Shown here piece after piece: positions 42,667 to 52,410 of a stretch of 64,000 bases of DNA. Source of the DNA: Clostridia bacterium (GTDB taxonomy: Bacteria; Bacillota; Clostridia; Lachnospirales; Lachnospiraceae); contig CAJTEN010000011.1 of assembly GCA_910575245.1 (NCBI GenBank), positions 99,620 through 163,619 on the forward strand, read 5' to 3'. Positions within the stretch are counted from its first letter, which is position 1. Each line of letters begins with the position of its first letter. Below the pieces are notes generated by a model. That model saw only the letters and a program-made list of their open reading frames with translations, had not been told where the DNA came from and did no database searches. Made by a program: the position numbers and the translations under genes.

Positions 42667-43547
42667 ATCCGGTCACCGTCCTTTTTCTCATAATAATACA
42701 TAAAGATCTCTTCCAGATCCGGCTCCGATACGGAAAGATCCGAAATCCGCCCTGCGGCCAGGACCTGAAGCAGGGAATCCATATTCCCGTAATACAGAAA
42801 GCTTACCACTCCCGGCTCATCTCTCCTGTCGCGGATTCCTTCCAGTTTATCCAAATCCACACTCCCGTGAACCGTCACCCTTCTGGCATTTGTCCGGGAA
42901 AGCGCCTCCACGCTGTCACAGGCAATGATTCTTCCCTCCCGGATGATCGCCGCACGGGCACAATTATGCTGGATTTCCGATAAAATATGGCTGGACAGAA
43001 ATACCGTGGTACCCTTCTTGTTCTGCTCCCTGAGAATGTCAAAAAATTCTTTCTGCATCAGCGGATCCAAACCGCTGGTAGGCTCATCCAGAATCAAAAG
43101 CTTCGGATCATGCTGCAAGGCGCAGACAATGCCGACCTTCTTCCGGTTGCCGAAGGAAAGCTCCTCCACTTTCCGCCCCGTATCCAGCTGCAGCCGCTGG
43201 CAGAGCCTTGAGGCCGTCTCCCTGCAGTCCTTTCTTCTCAGATCGGCAGACAGCTTCAGCACATCCCTCACCCGCATTCCGGCATAGAACATTGCCTCGG
43301 AGGGCAGATAGCCGGTCTGTGCAAGGATTTTATCCTTGTCTTTCACGATATCCAGTCCACATACGGCAGCACTGCCGGAGGTTGGGCCAATCAGCCCCAG
43401 CAACGTCCGGATCGTGGTGGATTTGCCGGCGCCGTTGGGGCCGATGAAGCCGAAGAACTCGCCCTGTGCAACTGTCAGGTTTACTTGTTCGATTCCCCGG
43501 GCTTTGCCGTAATGTTTTGTCAGATTCCTGATGTTAATTGCATCCAT
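42663..43547 (-). CDS. ABC exporter ATPase, drug/bacteriocin type
   Basis: The 294-aa ATPase has Walker A GPNGAGKST, a signature diverged to LSFGNRKKV, Walker B LLILDEPTSGLDPLM and the switch His in SSHILSEI. The C-terminal ~80 residues form the extra domain of CcmA/DrrA-like ATPases. It pairs with the ABC-2 permease. GGAG precedes the ATG. It lies 47 nt after the TetR gene, so all three look like one operon under TetR control. Confidence 0.92.
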   Translation of the reverse strand: MDAINIRNLTKHYGKARGIEQVNLTVAQGEFFGFIGPNGAGKSTTIRTLLGLIGPTSGSAAVCGLDIVKDKDKILAQTGYLPSEAMFYAGMRVRDVLKLSADLRRKDCRETASRLCQRLQLDTGRKVEELSFGNRKKVGIVCALQHDPKLLILDEPTSGLDPLMQKEFFDILREQNKKGTTVFLSSHILSEIQHNCARAAIIREGRIIACDSVEALSRTNARRVTVHGSVDLDKLEGIRDRRDEPGVVSFLYYGNMDSLLQVLAAGRISDLSVSEPDLEEIFMYYYEKKDGDRI

Positions 43548-43594
43548 AATAAACTCCTAACCTTTCCATCAATATACCGGCCTTCCTGATTCCG

Positions 43595-44203
43595 CTATTT
43601 TCTAAGATAAATGCTTTTCCAGAAGGCTATAAGTTCCGTGAAACTCTGTTCCATCTGATCGATATCCACATGCCCGCTCTGTACCATCTCCCAGAGGTAT
43701 CCTTCCGATGCCCAGTACATATCCCGGTACATCATGGCAATATCCAATCCGGGAACGAACTGTTCCGGATCAAAATTGATCCGTGCCTTGTCCGCCTTGA
43801 GATTGAAATATTTGTGATAGCTCTTCTGAACGGCGGCACTGATCTCGGGATCGCTTTCATAGAATGCCTTGATCGTAAAGTTCGCCATGTCCGGATACAG
43901 GCGCATGATCTCCATCTTCGCCCGCATCCCCCGCTCTATGCTTTCGAACAATTCCCTTTGACTGTAACAGTCATACCGGGTCAGGAATTCGATTGTCGTT
44001 TCGGCACATTTATCCCATAGAAACAGATACAGTTCTTTTTTATTATGAAAGTAATAGAACAGCAGAGATTTGCTGATTCCGGCAGCTTCCGCGATTTCGC
44101 TCATAGGGCTGTTTTTATAGGAATTCCGTGAAAAGACCCGGTATCCTGCGTTAATGATTGCCTGTTGTTTCTCCTCGGGCAAGGCAAAAAACTTTTCATT
44201 CAT
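43595..44203 (-). CDS. TetR-family regulator
   Basis: The 202-aa protein has an N-terminal helix-turn-helix, INAGYRVFSRNSYKNSPMSE then IAEAAGISKSLLFYYFHNKK (residues 15-55), typical of TetR, and a ligand-binding C-terminal half of no recognisable subgroup. It is the first gene of a TetR-ATPase-permease operon and most likely represses it until a ligand binds. AAAGGGG precedes the ATG. Confidence 0.92.
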   Translation of the reverse strand: MNEKFFALPEEKQQAIINAGYRVFSRNSYKNSPMSEIAEAAGISKSLLFYYFHNKKELYLFLWDKCAETTIEFLTRYDCYSQRELFESIERGMRAKMEIMRLYPDMANFTIKAFYESDPEISAAVQKSYHKYFNLKADKARINFDPEQFVPGLDIAMMYRDMYWASEGYLWEMVQSGHVDIDQMEQSFTELIAFWKSIYLRK

Positions 44204-44317
44204 TGTATAAACCCCTTTCTTGCATCCGTTCAGTTTCTTTCCCTGTTATCCACTCTTAACCGCTGCGGTCAATTATATGATAAATCCATTGACCGATTTT
44301 GAGAAGACCATGCATAT

Positions 44318-44357
44318 AAAAAACACAGACAGTGCCTCACTCCACACTGCCTGTTTC
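44318..44357 (-). terminator. Terminator of the GH3 gene
   Basis: On the minus strand, AACAGGCAGTG and CACTGTCTGTGTT arms followed by TTTTTT, 40-80 nt after the GH3 stop and ahead of the TetR promoter. One G-T pair within the stem. Confidence 0.75.
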
Positions 44358-44395
44358 TTCCTAATTATATACTGTATATAATCAAAGGAATCCGA

Positions 44396-46816
44396 TTATC
44401 CCACTTTCAGGATCATCTCCAACACTCTCTTCGCACAGCTGCGTATCTCTTCTTCGCTGACCCTGCCTTCTTCATAGTCTTTCTTCACACGGTCCGGATA
44501 GCCGCATCCCATCTTCACATCATTCCCGGCCTTGATCTCAAGATAATGATCCGCATGGTTCCACCAGTCTGTTGTCACCATGCCGTTAAATCCCCACTCG
44601 TCCCGCAGGATGCCTGTCAGCAGTTCCTCCTGCTCGGAATCCCGCCGTCCGTTTATAATATTGTAGGAAGACATGATTGTCCACGGATCGGCTTCTTTTA
44701 CGGTAATCTCAAAGCCTTTGAGATAGATCTCCCGAAGAGCCCTCTCCGACACCCGGGAATCACTCTCGAAACGGCAGGTCTCCTTATTGTTTACCGCAAA
44801 ATGCTTCACCGATGCCGCGATCTTCTTCGACTGGATACCGCGCACCATGGCTGCCCCTGTCTTACCGGCAACATACGGATCCTCCGAATAATACTCGAAA
44901 TTTCTGCCGCACAGCGGGCTTCTGTGTATGTTCATCGCCGGTGTCAGCCACACGCCGATATTATTCTCCAGAACTTCCTGGGCCCCGGCAGCGCCGACCT
45001 CTTCCACAAGTTCAGGATCCCAGGTACATGCCAACAGCGTTGCACAGGGAAATGCCGTCGTATTCACACCGCACTGAGGCTGAATACGCAGTCCCGCCGG
45101 TCCGTCCGCCGTCATCACATTGGGTACGCCGAATTCCGGAAGATCCCCGAAACCGAAGGTGTTGGCCACACCGGTATTGGCATGTCCGCACAGCAGCTGA
45201 ATCATATCCTCCACGGAGAGCTGACTCATGAACTCTTCCAGCGTGCAGCTGCCCTCTGCCACCTCCGCAAACATACGTTTCTCTATAGGACCCCAGGGCA
45301 TAACCCCTTTGCGTGCCAGGATATCGGGTGTACGCGCACCCATGCTCTCTTCCTCCCACCTGGAAATACGTACCGCATCCGGATCTGTGGGAAGCGCTTC
45401 CATGGTACCGTCCGCAAGCATACGCTCCTTTAACATATTCGGTGCACACTTTGAGGAAAGCTGCAAGACCACCCGGTCCTTCGCAAGTGTCCACACTTCG
45501 GGAAGTTCCTTCGCATCACGCACACTGCCGCCAAGCCACAGCTTATACTCCCCCTTCTCCAATACATAAGCGGATTTCTGTACCTTACCCAGATCATCAT
45601 AGGATGCCATCTGTGCCGCATCTGCCGTCAGCTTCACATACTGTGCCTCTCCCGGCTGCAGAAGCCTTGTCTTCTTGTATGCCTTCAGTTCCTTCGCCGG
45701 TTTGCCAAGCTTCCCCTGAGGTGCGCTGACATACAGCTGTACTACCTCACGTCCCGGCCTGTCACCGATATTTCGTACAACACAGTACTCTTCCACCCCT
45801 TCTTCAGTCCACTCGGCTCTGATATGTTCTGTCTCGAATTCCGTATAGCTGAGCCCATAACCGAAAGGATAATTAACCTTTGCGGCTGCGTTCGGAAGTG
45901 TCTCAAAATAACGGTAGCCTACATAAATATCTTCTGTATACTCCGCATAGTAGATCGAATCATGGAAGTTCGGGGAAGACGGATAATCTGCCAGCTTTTT
46001 CGCGAAAGTATCGACCAGTTTTCCGGAAGGCGTCACGTCACCGCAGAGAACATCCGCCGCCGCAAGTCCGCCTTCCATGCCGCCCTGCCATGCCATCAGC
46101 ACTGACTGAATGCGGTTATTCTCCTTGAACCACTCGGAATCTACGATACCGCCCACATTCAGGACAACGATCACTCTTGCGAAATTGGCAGTCACCTGTT
46201 CCACCATCTTACGCTCCCCGGCAGAAAGATAGAAATCTCCCCGATCAAAGAGCTGTGCCGCTCTGGTAAGAAGCCCTTCCTCGCCCTTCTGGAATCTTTC
46301 CTCCAGGCTTTCCTTCTGTTCCTCGTTCTCCACGGTTCTGTCCCAATTCTCACCGGAGAAGCGGCAGATCGTAATGATTGCCGTATCCGTGAAAGCCTTT
46401 GCTCCCTTCAGAAGCTCCTCCGGTATCTCAGGCTCCGCGGTAAGGCCGGGTACGATTCCCTCTCCATACTGTTTCTCCACTTCCGCTTCATAATACTTCG
46501 CAAGCGGCTCATAGATCCCGGCCTTTCCTTCCTTCTCCTTACACCGCATTCCCGCCAGCAGGCTGCGGACATAAGCCACGGTAACGTCGCCGCTGCCTCC
46601 GCCGCCTTTTACATAATCCACACATCCTTTGCCAAACAGCGCAACCTTCGCTCCTGCGGGCAGAGGCAATACCTTCTGCTCATTTTTCAAAAGCACCATT
46701 CCTTCCGAAGCTGCCCGCCGCGACAGTTCGATATGGGCCTTTCCCCCTGTCACATGCTCGCCGTTCTTCCCTGCCGGAAGACATGGCTGATAGAAAAATC
46801 TCGTCCATTTGTCCAT
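44396..46816 (-). CDS. Domain-permuted GH3 beta-glucosidase
   Basis: The 806-aa enzyme has its domains in reversed order. It starts with the GH3 C-terminal (alpha/beta sandwich) domain (ASEGMVLLKNEQKVLPLPAG near residue 35), then a fibronectin-like domain (EVVQLYVSAPQGKLGKPAKE), and only then the catalytic barrel (GVPNVMTADGPAGLR near 565, IAASVKHFAVNN near 680). The nucleophile Asp is probably in MVTTDWW near 760. This permuted form is known from Ruminococcus and Butyrivibrio beta-glucosidases. No signal peptide, so it acts on sugars inside the cell. GGAGAGGG precedes the ATG. Confidence 0.9.
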   Translation of the reverse strand: MDKWTRFFYQPCLPAGKNGEHVTGGKAHIELSRRAASEGMVLLKNEQKVLPLPAGAKVALFGKGCVDYVKGGGGSGDVTVAYVRSLLAGMRCKEKEGKAGIYEPLAKYYEAEVEKQYGEGIVPGLTAEPEIPEELLKGAKAFTDTAIITICRFSGENWDRTVENEEQKESLEERFQKGEEGLLTRAAQLFDRGDFYLSAGERKMVEQVTANFARVIVVLNVGGIVDSEWFKENNRIQSVLMAWQGGMEGGLAAADVLCGDVTPSGKLVDTFAKKLADYPSSPNFHDSIYYAEYTEDIYVGYRYFETLPNAAAKVNYPFGYGLSYTEFETEHIRAEWTEEGVEEYCVVRNIGDRPGREVVQLYVSAPQGKLGKPAKELKAYKKTRLLQPGEAQYVKLTADAAQMASYDDLGKVQKSAYVLEKGEYKLWLGGSVRDAKELPEVWTLAKDRVVLQLSSKCAPNMLKERMLADGTMEALPTDPDAVRISRWEEESMGARTPDILARKGVMPWGPIEKRMFAEVAEGSCTLEEFMSQLSVEDMIQLLCGHANTGVANTFGFGDLPEFGVPNVMTADGPAGLRIQPQCGVNTTAFPCATLLACTWDPELVEEVGAAGAQEVLENNIGVWLTPAMNIHRSPLCGRNFEYYSEDPYVAGKTGAAMVRGIQSKKIAASVKHFAVNNKETCRFESDSRVSERALREIYLKGFEITVKEADPWTIMSSYNIINGRRDSEQEELLTGILRDEWGFNGMVTTDWWNHADHYLEIKAGNDVKMGCGYPDRVKKDYEEGRVSEEEIRSCAKRVLEMILKVG

Positions 46817-47078
46817 AAATGTTCCCTCTCCTGTTCTTTGTTATAGTGATAATATGAAAAGAAAGACTATAAATCAGCTCTGCGCACTCGCTGCGCTGAG
46901 CGTACACGCGCCACGCAGCTTGTCTGCGTGTGTGCATCATATTACTTGCACCGTACTTTTCATGGAAATTTGTGTCCAGGAAGACATGGAGGTGCAAGCC
47001 CTGGATACACACAATGCCCCTATGCAGGCAAGCTGCACAGGCTGCATGGCGCGTGTGCACTCAACACTACTGCTGACA
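46817..47078. other. Spacer with short inverted repeats
   Basis: 262 nt with no convincing gene. It contains CTTGCACC / GGTGCAAG arms (about 46942-46997) and several CGTGTGTGCA-like words. The sequence GGTACGCTCAGCGCAG near 13350 resembles the complement of 46890-46910. I see no defined element. Confidence 0.35.
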
Positions 47079-47906
47079 TCATTCTTGTACCCGATTTTTA
47101 TCGTATACGATATTCCCAAGTTTCCCGTCCAGACGTCCGCTGCCCATTTCCATCGCCTTGGCAATACATGCTTTCTTTCCCATGAAGTCAAAGGGCAGGT
47201 CATCCACGTTTCCGCTCTTAATGTCCTCACAGACCTCCAACACCTCATCGATCAACTCCACCGGATATTCCCGGCCCGGCCCGTGGGACAGACAGATGCG
47301 GTCAAATTTACCTGCTGTCTTTGCCTTCAGCTCCATCAGATTCTTCTCATATGTACTGAGTCCTGTAGAATAAGTATCAAACAGAAATGTAAATGTATTG
47401 CAGGCATCCCCCGTGATCAGTGTCCGTTCTTCTCTGACCAGCATGCACAGACTGCCCTTCGTGTGCCCCGGACATGCATAGATCTCCACAGAGATCCCGC
47501 CCAGATCAAACACATCCCCTTCCTTCAGATCCTGAAAGGAATCGGCAGGCACAACCGGAATATAATCTTCCTCCACGATTTGCTCAAAATCCGGAGACTG
47601 TGACAGATATCCCTTCCTTACTTCCAGATCACAGTGCTGTCTGTAAATATAGTCATCTTCCCGATTCATGCAGACCGTGTCAAATTCCGGTGCTCCCATC
47701 GCATGATCCACATGGCCGTGAGTCAGAAGCACGATGACCGGCTTATCTGTCAGGGTTTCCACATAGCTTCGAAGGCTTCCGGCCCCGCTGCCTGTATCGA
47801 TCAGCGCCGCCTTCTGTGAACCTGCCACCAGATACATCTGCTCTTCCGTAAGTCCATAGATTCTTGTGATGTGCTCTGAGATCTTTTCTGAGTGAAATTT
47901 CACCAT
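47079..47906 (-). CDS. MBL-fold metallo-hydrolase
   Basis: The 275-aa protein is a metallo-beta-lactamase fold enzyme. The metal motif THGHVDHAMGAP (HxHxDH, near residue 60), HTKGSLCMLV and TGDACNTFTFL are in place. The substrate class (glyoxalase-like thioester, lactone or other) cannot be told. No signal peptide. AGGAAGG precedes the ATG. It lies divergent from the beta-CASP gene and is transcribed toward the GH3 gene. Confidence 0.88.
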   Translation of the reverse strand: MVKFHSEKISEHITRIYGLTEEQMYLVAGSQKAALIDTGSGAGSLRSYVETLTDKPVIVLLTHGHVDHAMGAPEFDTVCMNREDDYIYRQHCDLEVRKGYLSQSPDFEQIVEEDYIPVVPADSFQDLKEGDVFDLGGISVEIYACPGHTKGSLCMLVREERTLITGDACNTFTFLFDTYSTGLSTYEKNLMELKAKTAGKFDRICLSHGPGREYPVELIDEVLEVCEDIKSGNVDDLPFDFMGKKACIAKAMEMGSGRLDGKLGNIVYDKNRVQE

Positions 47907-48103
47907 AGCTTATCTTCCTTCCTGCTTCTTTTTAGTATACTGCAGTCAACTGCACAAACAATCCTTATATTCCTATCATAATCCGGTTTGCAATATAGTT
48001 CAACTGATTCCTTACAAATCTTGTAACACATGCCCTCCTTGTCTTTTCCTGTTCGATGTTATAGAATGAACTCAAAAAGGTTATCACAGAAAGGACTTAC
48101 CAC

Positions 48104-50677
48104 ATGAATCTACACTTTCTTGGCGGAGCCATGGAAATCGGAGGAAGCTGCATTTATCTTAAGATTGCAGACAAAGGAATTCTGATGGACTCAGGCATCC
48201 GGCAATCCGGCTCGAAAGATCCTATTCCCGACTTCCGTACCCTGCAGGAACAGGGCGGCCTTGACGCCATCCTCATCAGCCACGCCCACATGGATCATAT
48301 CGGGACGCTTCCGCTTATCAGCAAGGCATTCCCGAATGCCCCAATCTATATGACTGCCATGACGGCAGATCTTACCCGGGTTCTCCTGTATGACAGTCTG
48401 AAAATCATGAATAACCGGGAGGGCGAAATCCCGCACTACTCCGAACAGGATGTGTTGTCCATGTTGGGACGGGTCCATGTGATCGGCTTTCAGACCCCTT
48501 TTCCCATTCTGGAGGATTTCACCCTGACATTTTATCCGGCGGGACATATCGCAGGCGCGGCCTGCATCTACTTGGTCACGAAAGAGGGAAGCCTGTTTTA
48601 CTCCGGCGATTTCTCCGCCTTCTCCCAACGCACCATTGAGGGCATCAACATTCCCAAACTGCGGCCTGACGTGGCTATTGTGGAGACTACCTATGGCAAT
48701 CGGCTTCATGCCAACAGGCAGGTGGAAGAAAAACGTCTGATAGAGTTGGTGCGCGAATGCATCCTGCAGAAGAAGAAAATACTGATTCCGGCCTTCGCTC
48801 TGGGAAGGGCCCAGGAGGTCCTGCTGATTCTCCGTGCGGCCATCCAGAATCAGGAAATTCCGGCTGTTCCTGTCTATGTAGACGGTATGGTGCGGGATAT
48901 TAATATCATGTATACACGCAATCCTACGTTTCTGAAAAACACACTGGGGAAGCGCGTTATGAGGGGCAATGAACCCTTCTATACGAAGGAAATACGGGCC
49001 ATTGCACCGATGCAAAACAGAGAAGACCTGTTATCCGGCAGTGATCCTGTCATTTTCCTCTCCAGTTCCGGTATGCTCACAGGCGGTCCCAGTGTCCTGT
49101 ATGCACAGAAACTTGTATCATCAGAGAATGCCTGTATCATCATCACCGGTTATCAGGATGAGGAGTCTCCCGGCCGACAGCTTCTGAATCTTCTGGAAAA
49201 TCCCAAGGATGCAAGCCTGTCCCTGGGCGGTGTCTCCGTTCCCGTAAAATGCCGCATAGAGCAGGTCGGACTCTCCGCCCATGGTGACAAGCTTGAGATC
49301 CAGGGACTGTTGGACCGCCTGTCACCCCGGCATGTTTTTCTGGTGCACGGAAACCGGGATGTCATGGACGAATTAGGACAGGAATTATCAGTGCAGGACT
49401 TTCGCAGGCAGATATACCTGCCTGAATGCGGCCAGTCCTATGAGATTTCCCTTGGCATCAAAAGGAAACAGTCCCCGTTTATTCCAATTTACACGCTTCA
49501 GAAGACTCAGGAATATACACCGGCAGACGCAAAACTTCTCTGGGAATACTGGCGGGAACACTACCCTGACAGACATTTTGCCGTCTCCCAGATCGCCTAT
49601 ATCTGGTATGGCAAAGCCGTTTCTGATGATACGATACTGCAGTCCATGCAGCAATCTCTTGGTGATAGCTGTTACTTTACGCCGAACGCGCGCAGACTAT
49701 TTCTCTGGGATGCCGTCACACCGGAAGAGCTGGCAGCAATACTGGCTCCTAAGGAGCTGACTCAACAGGAACTGTCGGCACAGATCGAAAAAGCTTTCGA
49801 AAGTTTTTCTTACCGAAAGATCAGCTACCATAACGACCGCAAAGAAGTTATCCTGCAGTTTGATTATCCTGACGCCCAGAATCAGACAGCCTTCGAAGCG
49901 GCAGCAGCAGCCTTCGCAGATGCCACCGGGTGGAACGCTTCAATCAATCCGGCTGCTAACCACAATGCTGCATCCATTCTGCTCTCATCTCTGTTCGAGA
50001 ACAGAATTGCCAAAATCTCCTACCATGTAGACAGAAAGAATTATGCCGTCACTCTGACCGGATCATTCGATAGGAAAGACCAGAAAGCGGCGGACAGATT
50101 CCATGAGATTACCGGGTGGAGTCTAACCATTAACGGAGAGCTTCGTTCTCCCTCATCTGCTGCTTCTCCTTTTGCAAGCAATGCTGCTGCCGACAATAAA
50201 TCTGACATAAAACATGGCACCGAAGAAGCCGATCCCGGCTTCTTCCTTCCCCGTGAGCCATCCACAGAGACCGCCGAGCAGAATCTGGCCTTTTACTGCA
50301 TTGACCAAACCTTCGGGAATCTGCCCCACAGACCGGACAAGAAAAGCCTGAAGCAGGATTCCGAGGGAAAATACCTGGAGGTCAGTTTTATTTCGCCTGC
50401 CATAGGCCAGCGATACCACAACGAACTGCAAACGCTGGCTGACCAGACTGGCTGGCGCATTGGTATTGCGGATAAAGTGAATCAAAACGAATTGTTTAAG
50501 ATTGCCCAACTGCTGTGCATGAAATATGAAATATCCTTAAATAAAAATCCGTCTTATCTCCCGGAACGCAGAATTGTTCAGGTCAAAGTCGGGAATACAG
50601 CGGATTCGGAATCCCTTCGGCAGGCAGCAGAAGAATTTCTGTCCAGAACCGGATGCCTGTGTACTTTTTGCATATGA
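48104..50677 (+). CDS. Beta-CASP MBL nuclease with repeated C-terminal domain
   Basis: An 857-aa protein. Residues 1-460 are a beta-CASP ribonuclease of the CPSF73-like group: HAHMDHIG (HxHxDH, near 65), YSGDFSAF, VETTYGNRLH, a beta-CASP insertion with FALGRAQE and SSSGMLTGGPS, and QVGLSAHGDK with VHGN at the RMMBL end. The remaining ~400 residues hold four related ~65-residue units, each ending in TGW or TGC (near 609, 669, 782, 847), two of them with ISYHxDRK. That part I do not recognise; RNA binding is a reasonable guess. AAAGGA precedes the ATG. Confidence 0.85.
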   Translation: MNLHFLGGAMEIGGSCIYLKIADKGILMDSGIRQSGSKDPIPDFRTLQEQGGLDAILISHAHMDHIGTLPLISKAFPNAPIYMTAMTADLTRVLLYDSLKIMNNREGEIPHYSEQDVLSMLGRVHVIGFQTPFPILEDFTLTFYPAGHIAGAACIYLVTKEGSLFYSGDFSAFSQRTIEGINIPKLRPDVAIVETTYGNRLHANRQVEEKRLIELVRECILQKKKILIPAFALGRAQEVLLILRAAIQNQEIPAVPVYVDGMVRDINIMYTRNPTFLKNTLGKRVMRGNEPFYTKEIRAIAPMQNREDLLSGSDPVIFLSSSGMLTGGPSVLYAQKLVSSENACIIITGYQDEESPGRQLLNLLENPKDASLSLGGVSVPVKCRIEQVGLSAHGDKLEIQGLLDRLSPRHVFLVHGNRDVMDELGQELSVQDFRRQIYLPECGQSYEISLGIKRKQSPFIPIYTLQKTQEYTPADAKLLWEYWREHYPDRHFAVSQIAYIWYGKAVSDDTILQSMQQSLGDSCYFTPNARRLFLWDAVTPEELAAILAPKELTQQELSAQIEKAFESFSYRKISYHNDRKEVILQFDYPDAQNQTAFEAAAAAFADATGWNASINPAANHNAASILLSSLFENRIAKISYHVDRKNYAVTLTGSFDRKDQKAADRFHEITGWSLTINGELRSPSSAASPFASNAAADNKSDIKHGTEEADPGFFLPREPSTETAEQNLAFYCIDQTFGNLPHRPDKKSLKQDSEGKYLEVSFISPAIGQRYHNELQTLADQTGWRIGIADKVNQNELFKIAQLLCMKYEISLNKNPSYLPERRIVQVKVGNTADSESLRQAAEEFLSRTGCLCTFCI

Positions 50678-50851
50678 TTTCTTCAGACATCAGTTTTGCA
50701 TGCTGCCTGCAAAGAGGCCCGGTTTCTGTTTTATATGTATGATTTTCTGCCTTGCTCCACTCACAAAAAACACCTCGCGGTATATTAGCTGTGAATAGTA
50801 ACAGAGAAGCCGAATGGCTGAACCAATGTCATTAAGTTAATAGCGATATTT

Positions 50852-50894
50852 ATATGGTTAGATTTTATAAACAGGGGTCTAACCATATTTTTTT
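50852..50894 (+). terminator. Inward terminator at the IS left end
   Basis: Arms ATATGGTTAGA / TCTAACCATAT followed by TTTTTTTT, 28 nt inside the left end. In this position it would stop host transcription from entering the transposase gene. Confidence 0.75.
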
Positions 50895-50927
50895 CAAAAA
50901 AGGGTTGACATAGAACCTCAAATGTGC

Positions 50928-51015
50928 GGCCGCTCTCGCTGCTGATTGTATTTTAAGAGGTAGCGAGAGCGGCCCTTGGTATTAGAATCAGTCATTTTAT
51001 TCTAATCCAAGGAGG
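50928..51015 (+). promoter_or_regulatory. Structured leader of the transposase mRNA
   Basis: Two further hairpins: GGCCGCTCTCGCT / AGCGAGAGCGGCC (perfect 13 bp, 50928-50940 and 50962-50974) and CCTTGGTATTAGAAT / ATTCTAATCCAAGG (50974-50988 and 50999-51012, one bulge). The second pairs with the first half of the AGGAGG ribosome-binding site at 51010-51015. This could hold transposase translation low on read-through transcripts. Confidence 0.6.
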
Positions 51016-51024
51016 TTTTATACT

Positions 51025-52353
51025 ATGTTTTTTAACCAGATCAAGTTCCTGTTCCGGGATGCCATCTTCTATGTCGTATCCCATATGACACCTTTCCTGG
51101 CGGATCCTGATAAGGATTTCACCAGACGCAGAAAACTTCCCCCGGAAACCCTCATCTCTTTCCTTGTCTCCCAGGGCGCTTCCAGCACCGGAAATGAATT
51201 AGACGGTTTCTTTGACTTTCACTGCAATGCCCCTTCCCCCTCTGCCATAAACCAGCAGCGGGATAAACTGAAACCACAGGTTTTGGAAGAAGTCTTCCAT
51301 CAGCTGCTCCTGTCCCTTTTAAAGCTGGATCCCCCTTCTCCTTACAGGTTCCTCGCTGCTGATGGCTCCTCTTTCTCCTTTTTCAGCACTCCAAAGCTGG
51401 CCCCTGATGAGTATTTTGTCTCCGGGGGCCATTCCGCGAAAGGCTTCTACAGCGTCCATCTGAATGCCCTTTATGACCTTAACTCGCATACTTATATGGA
51501 TGCTGTCATCCAGCCTGTCCATTTCAAAGATGAGTCCAAGGCTTTCTGCACCATGGTAGACCGTCTGGAGACACTGGAGGGGACTTCGGATATCTTCATA
51601 GCTGACCGCGGGTATTGTTCTTATAATAACATGGCCCATGTCCTGGAAAAAAACCAGTTCTTCCTCTTTCGCTCCAAAGACGTGAATGTCCGCGGCATAG
51701 CCGGCCATCTGCCCCTTCCGAAACAAGGGTCTTTTGACCTGTGCCTTAACATTGTCATTAAGCGTTCCCATTCCAGGAAAATCAAAGCATCCGGTGATTA
51801 TGTCACTTTCGTGGGTGCCGCATCCGCCTTTGATTTTCTGCCTTACGGTTCCCTGGATACCTATACGCTCCCTGTCCGGGTCGTAAGGTTCCCATTAGAT
51901 GACGGCTCTTACGAATGCATAATGGCCAACCTCCCGGCAGATGAATTTACTGCACAGGATATCAAACGCCTTTATTTTTCCAGATGGGGGACCGAAACAT
52001 CTTTCCGCAAACTCAAGTACACGATCGGCCTGGGCAGTTTCCATTCTTATAAGCCTGAATTTATAAAGCAGGAGATCTGGGCGAAGCTGATTGCTTACAA
52101 CCTGACAGAAACTGTTATAAACCATACAGTGGTAGAAACCAGGAAGAATACGAAACACAGCTACAAAGTGAATTTTACGGAAGCTGCCCACATCTGCAGG
52201 GTCTTTTTCCGTTTACATTCACGGAAAAACCCTGCGGACGTTATACCCCTGCTCAGCCGAAAACCCATACCGGTCCGTAAAGAGCGCAGCTTCCCACGGC
52301 TGCAAACGGCCCATTTCAGGCGGCCCAGGTATTTTCTGTACAGGGCGGCTTAA
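51025..52353 (+). CDS. IS4-family DDE transposase
   Basis: A 442-aa transposase. The DDE triad can be placed: first Asp in LAADGSSFSF (near 110), second Asp in FIADRGYCSYNN (near 192), and Glu in the IS4 signature YFSRWGTETSFRKLK, an exact Y-2-R-3-E-6-K match near 315. The frame is complete and the catalytic residues intact, so it may be active. It would act on its own ends and probably on the MITEs that share them. AAGGAGG lies 10 nt before the ATG. Confidence 0.92.
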   Translation: MFFNQIKFLFRDAIFYVVSHMTPFLADPDKDFTRRRKLPPETLISFLVSQGASSTGNELDGFFDFHCNAPSPSAINQQRDKLKPQVLEEVFHQLLLSLLKLDPPSPYRFLAADGSSFSFFSTPKLAPDEYFVSGGHSAKGFYSVHLNALYDLNSHTYMDAVIQPVHFKDESKAFCTMVDRLETLEGTSDIFIADRGYCSYNNMAHVLEKNQFFLFRSKDVNVRGIAGHLPLPKQGSFDLCLNIVIKRSHSRKIKASGDYVTFVGAASAFDFLPYGSLDTYTLPVRVVRFPLDDGSYECIMANLPADEFTAQDIKRLYFSRWGTETSFRKLKYTIGLGSFHSYKPEFIKQEIWAKLIAYNLTETVINHTVVETRKNTKHSYKVNFTEAAHICRVFFRLHSRKNPADVIPLLSRKPIPVRKERSFPRLQTAHFRRPRYFLYRAA

Positions 52354-52387
52354 GTAAATCTGCCTTTGTTTATTATAGTTTGATTGA

Positions 52388-52410
52388 AAGCAGGTGTAAA
52401 CCTGCTTGTT
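52388..52410 (+). terminator. Terminator of the transposase gene
   Basis: AAGCAGG-TGTAAA-CCTGCTT followed by GTTT, 35 nt after the stop codon and within the insertion sequence. Confidence 0.6.

Noticed and set aside
46680..47060. 126-codon minus-strand frame rich in Cys and Arg
   Set aside because: Lies mostly over the GH3 start and a spacer with short inverted repeats; codon use is atypical and there is no start signal.
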